A stretch of DNA of 64,000 bases. Origin: Larkinella rosea (GTDB lineage Bacteria; Bacteroidota; Bacteroidia; Cytophagales; Spirosomataceae). The notes below the pieces were generated by a model, which did not search any database, was not told the DNA's origin, and saw only the letters and a program-made list of their open reading frames with translations. The stretch covers positions 501,739 to 565,738 of the forward strand of contig NZ_RQJO01000011.1 in NCBI RefSeq assembly GCF_003858635.1. Reading direction: 5' to 3'. Positions 1 to 8,758 of this stretch are shown piece by piece (within the stretch, counting starts at the first letter, position 1; the number at the start of each line of letters is the position of its first letter). The position numbers and the translations under genes are program-made.

Positions 1-2180
1 TCGCCCTTCTGCACCGTGTGGTAAACAATTTCCTCCGAAACCTGTGGGTCTGGGGAGGCACTGCCCGACGAACCGGATGGGCTCCTGGAAACTTCACCGC
101 CCTCGCCTTTGATGATGAGCGATTGTCCAACCGCCAGTTTATCGTTCTGGGTCAGTCGGTTCCATTGGAGTACCTCATCGACAGTCACATTATAAAGCCG
201 GGAAATGCTGTAATACGTTTGGCCTGATTCTACTTTATGCGTAAACGAGCGGGTGCCTGAACCGTTGGACCGGGTCGTCGTAGCGGCCGGGGTGGAACGG
301 CTAACAGCGGGGACTGGGGTTGGTTCTTCCCGCGACTCGGTTACCGGACGTCTGGCACTGGCGGTCACAGGTGCGGAAGTCTGACCTGCGTCGACCGGTT
401 TGCGTTCGTTGGGGCGTCTCGCCGAGGCCGTTGACGTACCGGAACTGGTTCGCATCGGTGTTGCATCCCAATCGGATTTGGGCGAATTTGAATTTTCCGG
501 GCGGACAATCACCACCCGTTGCGTATTGCCGGAGCTTTGCGAAGTCACCGTTGGAGCGCTCACGGGTTCCGCCGAAACCGGCGTATTGGTTACGGTACTG
601 GTCGGATTGTCAATGGGTTGACTGGTTGCCGGAGCGGCTGTAGCAACGCGTGACTCTGGCTGAGCCGAAGGCGCAGAGGCCGGTGAATCTTTTGATTCGA
701 CCAGTTTCGGCGAATACATTTTTCGCTCCGATGCATTCCTTGGAATAGTGTTGGCCGGGCGAGTCGTATTCGTTGACTGGCTCAACTGGCTGTCCGTTGT
801 TGTAGGCTGGCCCGCAATGGGTCGCGAAGAAGGCGCGGGCGTAGTTGGCATTTTGATGATTTCGACGGCTTTATTGCCCGGACGACGTTCGCGCAGCCAC
901 ATCACCCGACCCACCTGTAAGCGATCCGTTCGATCCATGCGGTTGTAGCGCAACAGCTTTTTCAGCCGGATGCCGTACATCTGCGAAATGCTCTGGGTGG
1001 ATTCGCCCGCCTGAACCGTATGGCGGGGAACAACCGCTTTCCGCATTTTCTTGGCCAGGTAATAGACTTCATTTTCTGTAACCGGATCGCGGTCACTCAT
1101 GTCGTTGTAGCGCAAAAAACTCGACAAGCTGATGCGGGCTTTACTAGCCAGCGTGGAGGCATTGTCGCCCGCCAGTGCCTGAATACCGGGCAAACCGTTA
1201 ATTTCGTACAGCACAACATCCGGTTTTCCCTTGGAATAATTGACCTTGCGCAACACCGGAAAACCGGTGTCGAATTTGGCCGCAGCCGGGGCTTTGGCCT
1301 GACTCACCAGTTGGGTTCGTTGCAGCTGTTTCCGCAGGGAAGCTGCCTGTTCGCTTGTGGCCGGAATGGCCAGCACGTATTCCTTATCGTCCGGAATGTT
1401 GTCGCCCAGAATCCAGCGGTTGTATTTACGAATCTCTACATCGCTGATTTTCAAATCCTGCGAAACCTGAGCGACGGTTTTTCCACTGCCATACGGATAT
1501 TCGACCAGCGCAATCGGATTGGCGGTTCGGTAGGTCGGCAGCACACTTTCGAAGGCAAATTTGTGGGCAAAAAACCGGAGAATGTACCGATCGGTTTTGT
1601 CGTCCAGTGTGATTTCTTTGGCGTAGGACCATTCCGCCGGAATCAGTTTGCTCACACCGGTGGTGCCGAGGTAATACGAATAGAGTGAGGTGACCCAGTT
1701 GTTGTAAACCGTATTGTTCCGCTTGAAATACCGGGCTGCACCGTGCGTAGAGGCTACAATACTTTTGCGCTCGTCCACTTCGTCATCGACGCGCATGCCG
1801 TGGTCGGTAGCGGTTTCTTTCTTGAACTGCCAGTAGCCCACGGCGACCGAAGCCGAAACCGCATCGGGCGTCAGCGAGCTTTCCTGAACGGCTAAATATT
1901 TCAGATCGATGGGCACTTCTTCCTCCGCCAAAATCGACTCGATCAGCGGGAAATACAGCACGACACGGTCGAGTTTGGCTTCCCAGTATTTCTTGTTGGA
2001 CTGAATGAGCGAGGTTATATCCTGTCGGATAATCCGGCGCGCACTTTCGTCGAAGCGCACGTTCAGATCGGCAAACTGAATGGATTCCGGCACGTCGATC
2101 GCAACCGGGGGATCGCCGGCAAAGAGGGGAAAATGGGTGACGAAAAGAAAGAGTGACAGAGTTAATAGTTTCTTTTTCAT
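1..2180 (-). CDS. MltD-like membrane-bound lytic murein transglycosylase with multiple LysM domains (partial)
   Basis: The frame opens at the ATG complementary to 2178-2180 and runs off the window start, so the C-terminus is missing; at least 726 codons are present. A signal peptide (MKKKLLTLSLFLFVTHF) is followed by an SLT lysozyme-like domain around residues 80-190. It carries the family pattern AVQESSL..., with the likely catalytic Glu at residue 100, and GYWQF downstream. Weak LysM-like segments follow around residues 250-350. A clear LysM lies near 385-430 (HTVQAGESTQSISQMYGI), then a long Pro/Ser/Thr-rich linker, another LysM near 645-690 (HKVESGQTYYSISRLYNV), and the start of one more at the edge. 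The enzyme should cleave glycan strands of peptidoglycan to 1,6-anhydromuropeptides in the periplasm. It starts 6 bp after the O-methyltransferase stop, so the two are probably cotranscribed. The family call is firm; the MltD subtype is inferred from SLT plus LysM order. Confidence 0.9.
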   Translation of the reverse strand, partial: MKKKLLTLSLFLFVTHFPLFAGDPPVAIDVPESIQFADLNVRFDESARRIIRQDITSLIQSNKKYWEAKLDRVVLYFPLIESILAEEEVPIDLKYLAVQESSLTPDAVSASVAVGYWQFKKETATDHGMRVDDEVDERKSIVASTHGAARYFKRNNTVYNNWVTSLYSYYLGTTGVSKLIPAEWSYAKEITLDDKTDRYILRFFAHKFAFESVLPTYRTANPIALVEYPYGSGKTVAQVSQDLKISDVEIRKYNRWILGDNIPDDKEYVLAIPATSEQAASLRKQLQRTQLVSQAKAPAAAKFDTGFPVLRKVNYSKGKPDVVLYEINGLPGIQALAGDNASTLASKARISLSSFLRYNDMSDRDPVTENEVYYLAKKMRKAVVPRHTVQAGESTQSISQMYGIRLKKLLRYNRMDRTDRLQVGRVMWLRERRPGNKAVEIIKMPTTPAPSSRPIAGQPTTTDSQLSQSTNTTRPANTIPRNASERKMYSPKLVESKDSPASAPSAQPESRVATAAPATSQPIDNPTSTVTNTPVSAEPVSAPTVTSQSSGNTQRVVIVRPENSNSPKSDWDATPMRTSSGTSTASARRPNERKPVDAGQTSAPVTASARRPVTESREEPTPVPAVSRSTPAATTTRSNGSGTRSFTHKVESGQTYYSISRLYNVTVDEVLQWNRLTQNDKLAVGQSLIIKGEGGEVSRSPSGSSGSASPDPQVSEEIVYHTVQKG

Positions 2181-2186
2181 ACGCTG

Positions 2187-2852
2187 TTATCGTTTGTAAA
2201 TCATCATTAATCCGTCCCGAACAGGCATCAAAACCTGTTCGACGCGCGGATCTTCACTGACTTTGCGGTTAAAATCAAGCACAGCTTGCGTGTCTTTGTC
2301 GGCCCGTCGTTCGGCTGCGGTTCGTCCGTTCCCAATCGGTCGCACGACCTTCCCGCTCCACAATACATTATCAGCTAAAATAATGCCACCGGTTCGCACT
2401 TTGTTGAAAACCAGGTCGTAATACAAACTATAATTTTCTTTGTCGGCGTCGATGAACACCAGGTCGAACGGACCGTCAATTTCGGGGATTAATTCGGTAG
2501 CGATTCCCAGTCGCAAATCGATGAGATGGCCCACCGGTGACTGGTTCCAGTAGGAGCGGGCGAAGGTTTCGAGTTCGTCGTCTTTTTCGATGGTAATCAA
2601 CACGCCGTCGTCAGTCAGACCTTCGGCTAGACAGAGGGCGGAATAACCGGTAAACGTGCCGATTTCGAGAATCCGGCGGGGACGAAGCATCCGGGAGAGC
2701 ATCGAGAGGACTCGTCCCTGCAAGTGGCCCGACAACATCCGGGGATAGAGCATCCGGGCGCGGGTGTTGCGGTTGAGCTGGCGCAGCAGTTCGCTTTCGG
2801 GCGAGGTATGCGCTTCTGAATAAGCTGAAATGTCAGGTGGCAAAAAATCCAT
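2187..2852 (-). CDS. Class I SAM-dependent O-methyltransferase (COMT/CCoAOMT-like)
   Basis: This 221-residue protein has the usual length for the bacterial catechol/caffeoyl-CoA-type O-methyltransferase family (Methyltransf_3). The SAM-binding glycine-rich strand is visible as EIGTFTGYSALCLAEGL, the acidic residue after strand 2 as ITIEKDDE, and the metal-binding region as DLVFIDADKENY, followed by ILADNVLWSGKV. Such enzymes transfer a methyl group from SAM to a hydroxyl group on a small aromatic substrate, usually with a divalent metal. The physiological substrate cannot be told from sequence. It starts at ATG 2852 and lies 6 bp upstream of the lytic transglycosylase gene on the same strand. 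It is cytoplasmic, with no signal peptide. Confidence 0.9.
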   Translation of the reverse strand: MDFLPPDISAYSEAHTSPESELLRQLNRNTRARMLYPRMLSGHLQGRVLSMLSRMLRPRRILEIGTFTGYSALCLAEGLTDDGVLITIEKDDELETFARSYWNQSPVGHLIDLRLGIATELIPEIDGPFDLVFIDADKENYSLYYDLVFNKVRTGGIILADNVLWSGKVVRPIGNGRTAAERRADKDTQAVLDFNRKVSEDPRVEQVLMPVRDGLMMIYKR

Positions 2853-2989
2853 GCCTGGTTACTGTGGATTTAGGCAGATGAAAATGAAACCGGTGGTTAT
2901 GTAAAAATACGACTATTCTGTTAACGGGAATGAGTCGGGACTATTTTATAATTGTTCCGGCGAAAGTTTACGAAAAGGAAGGAATGACG

Positions 2990-4237
2990 TTATTCGTCCT
3001 CGTCCGGTTCCGGCACAAATGTCAGGTGGCTCAGGTGGTTTTCGTCGAACATTTCGTTGGCCAGATCCTGCAGTAAACCGGCGTCGACCTGACGGATTTC
3101 GTTGAAAATTTCTTCCAGCGAATCCAGTTTGCCGGTATCGAGAATGCTTTTTGCCATCGTGAGCATGAAGCTCTGGTTGCTTTCTTCCGACATCGCCAAC
3201 TGCCCCATCAACTGCTCTTTGGTGTTGTGGAGCTGGAGTTTCGTGAGGGTTTTTTCGCGCAGCATTTTGAGTTCGCGGCTAATGAGGACGTTGCTGCGAT
3301 CGAGGTGTTTCTGATCAGTTCCGAAGTAAATACCCAGAAAACCGGTGTCCAAAAACGGGGTGTAACTGGCTTCAACGGAATAAACCAGTCCGTATTTTTC
3401 ACGCAGATTCATGTTCAGCCGCGAGTTCATGCCCGGCCCGCCGAGGAGGTTGACCAGCATGAAAAACGGCAACCGGCGCGAATCCGTCAGCGCATACGAA
3501 GGGCGACCGATGGCGCACTGCGCCTGCGTAATGGGTCGCTCAACCGTTACGCGTTGCGGTTCGTAATTGTCGGGCGCCAGCCGTTTCCGTTCCGACGTCC
3601 GGTGCGGAACGTCACTCAAATATTTAGACGCAATCTTTTTGACTTTGCGGAACGGCATGTTGCTCACCGACGAAAAAACCACCTGTTCGGTGTTCAGATT
3701 CTCGCCGATAAACTGCTGAAGTTGTTCGCGCGTAAAAGACTTTACGGTTTCGGGCGTACCGAGGATGTTGCCGCCCAGCGGGTGGTTTTTAAAAACCACC
3801 TGATCGAAATCGTCCTGCAGCGCGTCTTCCGGCGAGTCGTAATACATCGCCATTTCTTCCAGAATCACGCTGCGTTCTTTCTCGATCTGCTTTTCAGGAA
3901 ACACCGAGTGAAATGCAATATCGGCCAGTAGCTCCGTCGCTTTTTCGAAATGCAGGCCCAAAACCGACGCGTGAAAGCAGACTTTTTCTTTGGTGGTGTA
4001 CGCGTTCAATTCGCCCCCGACGGTTTCGAGCCGGTTGATGATGTGAAAGGATTTACGCTTTTTGGTGCCCTTAAACGCCATGTGTTCCCAGAAGTGGGCC
4101 AGGCCTTCCTGCTGGGGGAGTTCGTCGCGGCTCCCGATGTCGAGCATGATGCCACAATGGGCAATTTGGGTATGCGGTACTTGTTTATGAACAATCCGGA
4201 TTCCGTTCGGTAACGTATAAACTTCGTAATCTTCCAT
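2990..4237 (-). CDS. M16 family zinc peptidase (pitrilysin/processing-peptidase-like)
   Basis: I place the start at the ATG at 4237 (MEDYEVYTLPNGIRIVHK), where similarity to the M16 N-terminus begins. An in-frame ATG at 4351 would add 38 residues of unlikely character. The inverted zinc motif HxxEH is present as HFWEH at residues 48-52, and a downstream Glu that completes the zinc site is expected in the ERSVILEEMAMYYD helix. The protein has 415 residues, which fits a single-chain two-domain M16B peptidase. The second half (PITQAQCAIGRPSYALTDSR) is the inactive M16_C domain with the GGPGMNSRLNMNLREK motif. These enzymes degrade peptides or process short substrates. No signal peptide is seen, so it is probably cytoplasmic. 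It is transcribed away from the beta-barrel-like gene at 4361. Confidence 0.9.
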   Translation of the reverse strand: MEDYEVYTLPNGIRIVHKQVPHTQIAHCGIMLDIGSRDELPQQEGLAHFWEHMAFKGTKKRKSFHIINRLETVGGELNAYTTKEKVCFHASVLGLHFEKATELLADIAFHSVFPEKQIEKERSVILEEMAMYYDSPEDALQDDFDQVVFKNHPLGGNILGTPETVKSFTREQLQQFIGENLNTEQVVFSSVSNMPFRKVKKIASKYLSDVPHRTSERKRLAPDNYEPQRVTVERPITQAQCAIGRPSYALTDSRRLPFFMLVNLLGGPGMNSRLNMNLREKYGLVYSVEASYTPFLDTGFLGIYFGTDQKHLDRSNVLISRELKMLREKTLTKLQLHNTKEQLMGQLAMSEESNQSFMLTMAKSILDTGKLDSLEEIFNEIRQVDAGLLQDLANEMFDENHLSHLTFVPEPDEDE

Positions 4238-4360
4238 TCGTTTCCAACCCTGTTTTGCATCACGGGGTCTGATGACAATCAATACCGGCGGTTTGGTGGA
4301 GTTGCAGGTATAGAATAAAGAACTAAATTTAGTCAAAGAATAGTTCATCACAATACAACG

Positions 4361-4981
4361 ATGAAGACAATCGCTCTCCTGTTAGTCGGAATATTGATTC
4401 AGAGTGATGAGTTGATCGCTCAATCAAATACCTTTCGGATCGGTCTCAACGCAGTACCATTGGCTAACCGAACAATCGAACTGAATGCCTCGCTAACCGG
4501 GAAGGGTGTGCTTGAATTTTATGGGCATGGTGGCTACACGCTGCCCGGTTTTTACGCCAAGGATAAAAATGATTTTAGCTCCCGATATTGGGAAGGAACA
4601 GGTGGCGGGGCTTACCTGCGAATAGGTGCAAGAACTTTTCTGAATAAAACCGGGCAATTACGCCTGTTTTTGGGCACTCATCTAACGGCTGGTTACCTTC
4701 AACAGGCTGAAAAATCGACAACAGTAATAAAGTGTTTCATCGGCCCCTGCCCGCCTTTGGTAGGTGAGGGAAAAAACGAACAATATTCACTCAGTGCGGG
4801 TATTACGGCCGGAGTTAAAGTCAACATACTGCCACGTTTCACGCTGGATTTGGGCGTTCTGGCTAACCGATTTCTGTTTGAAAAACCGGATCTGAACAAT
4901 CCGGATATGTATATTCCGGGTTATGGCCGAAAACCGGTTCAGGCAGTCGCTTCGGTTCAATACATATTGAAAGGACGATGA
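4361..4981 (+). CDS. Secreted protein of unknown function, possible outer-membrane beta-barrel
   Basis: This 206-residue protein begins with a cleavable-type signal peptide (MKTIALLLVGILIQSDELIAQ). The mature part is rich in alternating aromatic and polar strands ending in glycine turns (FRIGLNAVPLANRTIELNAS, LEFYGHGGYTLPGFY, GAYLRIGARTFL, LRLFLGTHLTAGY) and ends with a strand-like segment VQAVASVQYILKGR. This is typical of small outer-membrane porin-like or DUF3575-type barrels in Bacteroidota, but I do not recognise a specific family. It is divergent from the M16 peptidase with about 120 bp between start codons, and is followed by a palindromic terminator at 4994-5017. Confidence 0.65.
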   Translation: MKTIALLLVGILIQSDELIAQSNTFRIGLNAVPLANRTIELNASLTGKGVLEFYGHGGYTLPGFYAKDKNDFSSRYWEGTGGGAYLRIGARTFLNKTGQLRLFLGTHLTAGYLQQAEKSTTVIKCFIGPCPPLVGEGKNEQYSLSAGITAGVKVNILPRFTLDLGVLANRFLFEKPDLNNPDMYIPGYGRKPVQAVASVQYILKGR

Positions 4982-4993
4982 GTTGGTTTTATC

Positions 4994-5030
4994 AGCCCAC
5001 GGTTCAAACCGTGGGCTGGAAAATTTTAAA
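4994..5030. terminator. Palindromic bidirectional terminator between convergent genes
   Basis: A perfect 10-bp stem (AGCCCACGGT at 4994-5003 with ACCGTGGGCT at 5008-5017) encloses a 4-base loop between the stop of the 4361 gene and the stop of the minus gene at 5026. The plus side is followed by GGAAAATTTT. On the minus side the stem is followed by a T-poor stretch, so termination is probably stronger in the plus direction. Confidence 0.6.
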
Positions 5031-5373
5031 TTGGGTTTTGTAGGCCCGGTTTTATTCGACGAAACCGCATCACCAAAACCGTTCCGGTGAAAACAAGTAT
5101 ACCCACAATGGATCCGATCAATCCTGGCATTTCGCTGACAGGCAGCATCAAACCAACCGACTGAAAGGCGCGGTATTTGATCAAGTCTTTTTCCAGAATG
5201 TTCTTCCTGGAGACATCAAACGTTCGGTCGAACTGGATTTTTCGGCCGTCTCGATGTCCATTAATCCGGATCGAGAGCGTGGTTCCGTTATCGACTACCC
5301 GGGTTTCCAACACGGTATGGGCCATCGCAGCGGGGGCGATGATGAGCAGGAAGAAAAGTAGGATGGTTTTCAT
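5026..5373 (-). CDS. Small exported membrane protein downstream of the FtsX permease
   Basis: This 115-residue protein has a signal peptide (MKTILLFFLLIIAPAAMA) and then about 55 residues of soluble sequence with a strand-rich segment (TVLETRVVDNGTTLSIRING). One transmembrane helix near residues 80-102 (GLIGSIVGILVFTGTVLVM) ends in a basic tail RFRRIKPG, giving a periplasmic N-domain with a cytoplasmic tail. No family is recognised. It starts 15 bp after the stop of the 905-residue permease on the same strand, so it is likely the third gene of the PadR-permease operon and may be an accessory subunit. That role is inferred only from position. Confidence 0.6.
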   Translation of the reverse strand: MKTILLFFLLIIAPAAMAHTVLETRVVDNGTTLSIRINGHRDGRKIQFDRTFDVSRKNILEKDLIKYRAFQSVGLMLPVSEMPGLIGSIVGILVFTGTVLVMRFRRIKPGLQNPI

Positions 5374-5388
5374 GGATTAACGGCTTGT

Positions 5389-8106
5389 TTATTCACTGCG
5401 TAAACTCTTCACCGGATTCACCAGCGCAGCTTTAATGGTTTGAAAACTGACCGTCGCCAGGGCGATCAGGATGGCGGATAAACCAACTCCGGCGAATACC
5501 CAGAAGCTGATCTGAATCCGCTCCAGGTAATTATCCAGCCACGTATTCATCAAAAACCAGGCAATCGGAATGGCAACCAGCAGGGCAATTACTACCAGTT
5601 TGACAAAATCGCGCGACAGCACCACAATGATGTTTGGAATGCTGGCACCCATCACTTTCCGGATACCGATTTCTTTCGTGCGCTGCTCGATTACCATCAT
5701 CGCGACGGCGAATAATCCCAGGCAGGACAATAAAATGGCAATTCCGGACGCCAGACTACAGATTTTGGCCATTTGCTCCTCATTTTGGTACCACGCGTCG
5801 ACATTGGCGTCCATAAACGAACCAATAAATTCGGATTGGGGGGCCACTTCCTGCCAGATGGCTTTCAGCTTCTCCATCGAACCCGCCAGACTCTGCGGGG
5901 TAACCCGGACGAAAATGTAGTGAATGGGTTCCGAATTGGAAATGTGCATCGTAATCGGCCTGGCCTGGTCGGCCAGCGAATACAAATGGAAATCCGGAAT
6001 GACCCCAATGATCCGAAGTTTGGAATCTGTAGAATCGGCATCATCACCGAGCAACAGACCAACCGGGTTCTTTTCGCCCATCATTTTCGCCAGACTTTCC
6101 GTGATGATCACACTTTTCAGCGAATCGGTCGAATAAGCCCGGTCAAAATCGCGACCAGACAGGGGTCTAATATTCAAGGTTTTAAGGTAATCGTAATCGA
6201 CCAGCAGCCAATCTGACGTAACATCTTTGCCTTTGTAGGTATAACCGGACGTCGATCGGGAGCTGACCCGATCCATTCCCCGTCCAATGTTGACGTTCGT
6301 GCCGGTTACAGCCAGCACCGACGGATCGTTAACCAGTTTATTGCGCAAGCGTCCGAGTACCTGCCGGCCATTCACCTGCGTGCCTACGGGAATGCTGATG
6401 ACCTGATCCTTCTGAAAACCGAGTGGTCGGGCGCGGAGGTAATCGACCTGCTGGGCCGCAATAATGGTGCAACACGCCAACAGGGCTGACATCGCGAATT
6501 GGGTAACGATCAGTGAGTTGCGCAGGATGCCCGGTCGTTTCATGGATAGTTTCCCTTTCAGTACTTCCACCGCATTGAATTTGGACATTTGCCAGGCCGG
6601 ATACCCTCCGGCTACCAGCGTAACGAGTAGGAATATGCTTAGGATCAGGCCGATAAAACCGGGTTGCAGCATGTAATCCAGATTAAGCCTGGCGTCGAAA
6701 GTAGCGTTGAACCGGGGCAGAAGCAGAATGGTGAGCACCAGGCCAACCCCAAATCCGACCAGACAGAGCAGGGTTGATTCGCCCCAAATCTGGACGAAAA
6801 GCTGGTTTTTAAGCGCCCCCAACGATTTCCGAACCCCAATCTCCCGGGCGCGGGTGAACGACCGGGCGATACTTAGGTTGATAAAGTTGATACAGGCGAT
6901 CAGCAGAATAAAAAAAGCAATCGCCAGGATCGTGTAAACCAGCGCAATGGGCGCGCCCCGTCCGCTGCTTATTTCCCGGTCGAAATGAATATCGGAAAGA
7001 TGCTGCAACCGCACCGCAAATACATCGCCCTGCTGATCTGGTTTGGCTCCCTTCTTTTGGAGTTCGTCCAGTCTACCGCGGAAGTACTTTTGAACGAACG
7101 GTTTTAAGCGGTTTTCGAAGGTTGCTTTGTTGATCTGGGGCGGTAATTTGAGATAAACCGCATGTGAATTCGAAGCCCAAGCGTCTTTCCCGGTCTGATA
7201 GCCGGGCCAGCTTTCGGGGCGAACCAACGCGTCGTACTGAATGGTCGAGTTGTTGGGTGCGTCACCTATAACGCCGGTTACAACATACTGTCTTTTATCC
7301 GCATCGTTGCCGACCTCAATGGGTTTGCCCATCGGATTTTCGGTGCCAAATAACGCAGTCGCCATGTTTTCACTGATGACGATACTGCTCAAATCTCGCA
7401 GTGCAATGGCCCGGTTTCCCCGGATTAGCGGAAAAGAAAAGATTTTCAGAAAATCGGCATCGGTCTGCACCACCAGTTTATCGAAATAATTCCCCTTCAC
7501 TTCCACCAGGCTTTTACGACCGGCAATGACCCGGGTTGCCGCTTCCAGCTCGGGATAATCGGCTTTTAAGGCAGGCAGCAATGGCAAGGGCATGGTTCCA
7601 CTTCGGGTGGGTCTTTCCGGGTCATTCGAGAAATAATAGGTCTGGAAAATCCGGTCGCCATCTTTGTGAAAGGAGTCGTAGGTTAACTGGAGATAAGCGG
7701 TCAGAAACAAAAAGACGCAGATGCAAAACGCCACCGAAAGCCCAACGACGTTGATGGCGGCATACCCCTTGCTTTTCCAGAGGTTGCGAAAGGCGATTTT
7801 TAAGTAATTACGGAGCATGTCGGGATGGAGAAAATGAGGTGGTTGATCGCGAGTTGATGCAAAGGGTTGAGCGGTTTTTAAAACCGGTTTGGTCAGGTGG
7901 GCGGCCCGGCGTTTCAGAAAATACGGTCGGCAGAATCGGATGACTTCCAGGACGTACAACCGCCGGGCTTTTGATTCACCGACTTGCTGAACGTGATCCT
8001 CGAACTGCTCGTGCAGATCGCCCAGCAGTTCTTCGAGCAGATAAGGCGGGCAGAAGCCTTTCAGCAAACGATCGGCCCAGGCCGGTGGGTGCGGATTGCT
8101 GTTCAC
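5389..8106 (-). CDS. FtsX/MacB-type ABC transporter permease with N-terminal permease prefix domain
   Basis: The protein has 905 residues. Residues 1-75 form the short prefix (PPAWADRLLKGFCPPYLLEE...GDLHEQFEDH) typical of many Cytophagales permeases. A TM helix follows (residues 115-140, AINVVGLSVAFCICVFLFLTA), then a MacB_PCD periplasmic domain and a three-helix FtsX domain (around residues 385-500, with ACINFINLSIARSFTRAREIGVRKSLGA). The TM-PCD-FtsX unit then repeats and ends with EQRTKEIGIRKVMGAS. No ATP-binding domain is present, so an ATPase from elsewhere must pair with it. The start is a GTG at 8106 that overlaps the PadR stop as GTGA, implying translational coupling. These proteins are usually annotated as macrolide or antimicrobial-peptide efflux or lipoprotein-release permeases; the real substrate is unknown. 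Confidence 0.92.
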   Translation of the reverse strand: MNSNPHPPAWADRLLKGFCPPYLLEELLGDLHEQFEDHVQQVGESKARRLYVLEVIRFCRPYFLKRRAAHLTKPVLKTAQPFASTRDQPPHFLHPDMLRNYLKIAFRNLWKSKGYAAINVVGLSVAFCICVFLFLTAYLQLTYDSFHKDGDRIFQTYYFSNDPERPTRSGTMPLPLLPALKADYPELEAATRVIAGRKSLVEVKGNYFDKLVVQTDADFLKIFSFPLIRGNRAIALRDLSSIVISENMATALFGTENPMGKPIEVGNDADKRQYVVTGVIGDAPNNSTIQYDALVRPESWPGYQTGKDAWASNSHAVYLKLPPQINKATFENRLKPFVQKYFRGRLDELQKKGAKPDQQGDVFAVRLQHLSDIHFDREISSGRGAPIALVYTILAIAFFILLIACINFINLSIARSFTRAREIGVRKSLGALKNQLFVQIWGESTLLCLVGFGVGLVLTILLLPRFNATFDARLNLDYMLQPGFIGLILSIFLLVTLVAGGYPAWQMSKFNAVEVLKGKLSMKRPGILRNSLIVTQFAMSALLACCTIIAAQQVDYLRARPLGFQKDQVISIPVGTQVNGRQVLGRLRNKLVNDPSVLAVTGTNVNIGRGMDRVSSRSTSGYTYKGKDVTSDWLLVDYDYLKTLNIRPLSGRDFDRAYSTDSLKSVIITESLAKMMGEKNPVGLLLGDDADSTDSKLRIIGVIPDFHLYSLADQARPITMHISNSEPIHYIFVRVTPQSLAGSMEKLKAIWQEVAPQSEFIGSFMDANVDAWYQNEEQMAKICSLASGIAILLSCLGLFAVAMMVIEQRTKEIGIRKVMGASIPNIIVVLSRDFVKLVVIALLVAIPIAWFLMNTWLDNYLERIQISFWVFAGVGLSAILIALATVSFQTIKAALVNPVKSLRSE

Positions 8107-8429
8107 GACCAGGAAGGGGTTGGAATGGAATCCCAGAGTTCGTTGCGCACCTGCCGCATTTCGCCCAGCGTTTGTTTGCCAGCGGCCGTAATGCCGAATA
8201 ACCGCTTCCGCCGACCTCCGCGGGCGGCCGTAGCTCCTCCTAATTCCGATTTGACGAACCCTTTTTCCTCCAGCCGATACAGGGCAATGTGTACTCCGCT
8301 CAGGCTGATGATCCGGTCGGTGCGCTGCTTGAGTTCAGCCGCAATCGTGACGCCGTAAGCCCCGCCGTCCAGCACCGCAACGGTCAGTAATACCAGTTCT
8401 TCAAATTCGCCCAGATACGGTCGACCCAT
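8103..8429 (-). CDS. PadR family transcriptional regulator
   Basis: This 108-residue protein has the PadR winged-helix pattern: LGEFEELVLLTVAVLDGGAYGVTI, then a recognition helix and wing (SGVHIALYRLEEKGFVKSELG), GRRKRLFGITAAGKQTL, and a short C-terminal helix. It is the compact PadR-s1 type. Its stop overlaps the GTG start of the FtsX permease by four bases. In Cytophagales this PadR plus prefix-permease pairing is common, and the regulator probably represses its own operon. Candidate operator repeats lie about 100-145 bp upstream at 8528-8576. Confidence 0.93.
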   Translation of the reverse strand: MGRPYLGEFEELVLLTVAVLDGGAYGVTIAAELKQRTDRIISLSGVHIALYRLEEKGFVKSELGGATAARGGRRKRLFGITAAGKQTLGEMRQVRNELWDSIPTPSWS

Positions 8430-8758
8430 CGTTGTTTTTATTTTCTTGTTATTTGCTAAACAAATGCCTTGCCAAAATTACAATACCGTCTTCCCGACCA
8501 AACCGAGCCGGTTTTTGTTCGTCAAACGACACTACAGTGTCCAGAAACGGACAGCGTTTGTTCAGTAATGGACAGCCGGTTTGGAATGAAATGCCCAGAA
8601 TAAAGTGATTGGTTACCGGAACAAAACCGCCCGGTTTTTCGATAAAAGATAGACTTCAGGTTAGAATAGCGTTGCGGGCTTTTGGAGTCGATGTTTTTTT
8701 TATCTACTATTGAATTGATTAACTTGTTGAGTTGTAAAGCTGTCCAGAAACTTGCTAA
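8430..8758. other. Divergent intergenic region between padR-like gene and GT9 gene
   Basis: This 329-bp region separates divergent genes. It contains the operator-like repeats reported separately at 8528-8576, and TGTCCAGAAAC recurs near 8740, just before the GT9 start. A long minus-strand reading frame crosses it (8522-9421), but it is the antisense shadow of the GT9 gene. Promoters for both neighbours must lie here; I could not assign -33/-7 elements. Confidence 0.5.
8528..8576. promoter_or_regulatory. Candidate operator: inverted and direct GGAC/GTCC repeats
   Basis: GACACT-AC-AGTGTC (8528-8541) is a perfect 6-bp-arm palindrome. It overlaps GTCC-AGAAAC-GGAC (8538-8551). GGACAGC occurs at 8549-8555 and again at 8570-8576, 21 bp apart, which is two helical turns. 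The cluster sits upstream of the PadR-like gene. PadR proteins usually bind short palindromes, so this is a plausible autoregulatory site; binding is inferred. Confidence 0.4.
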
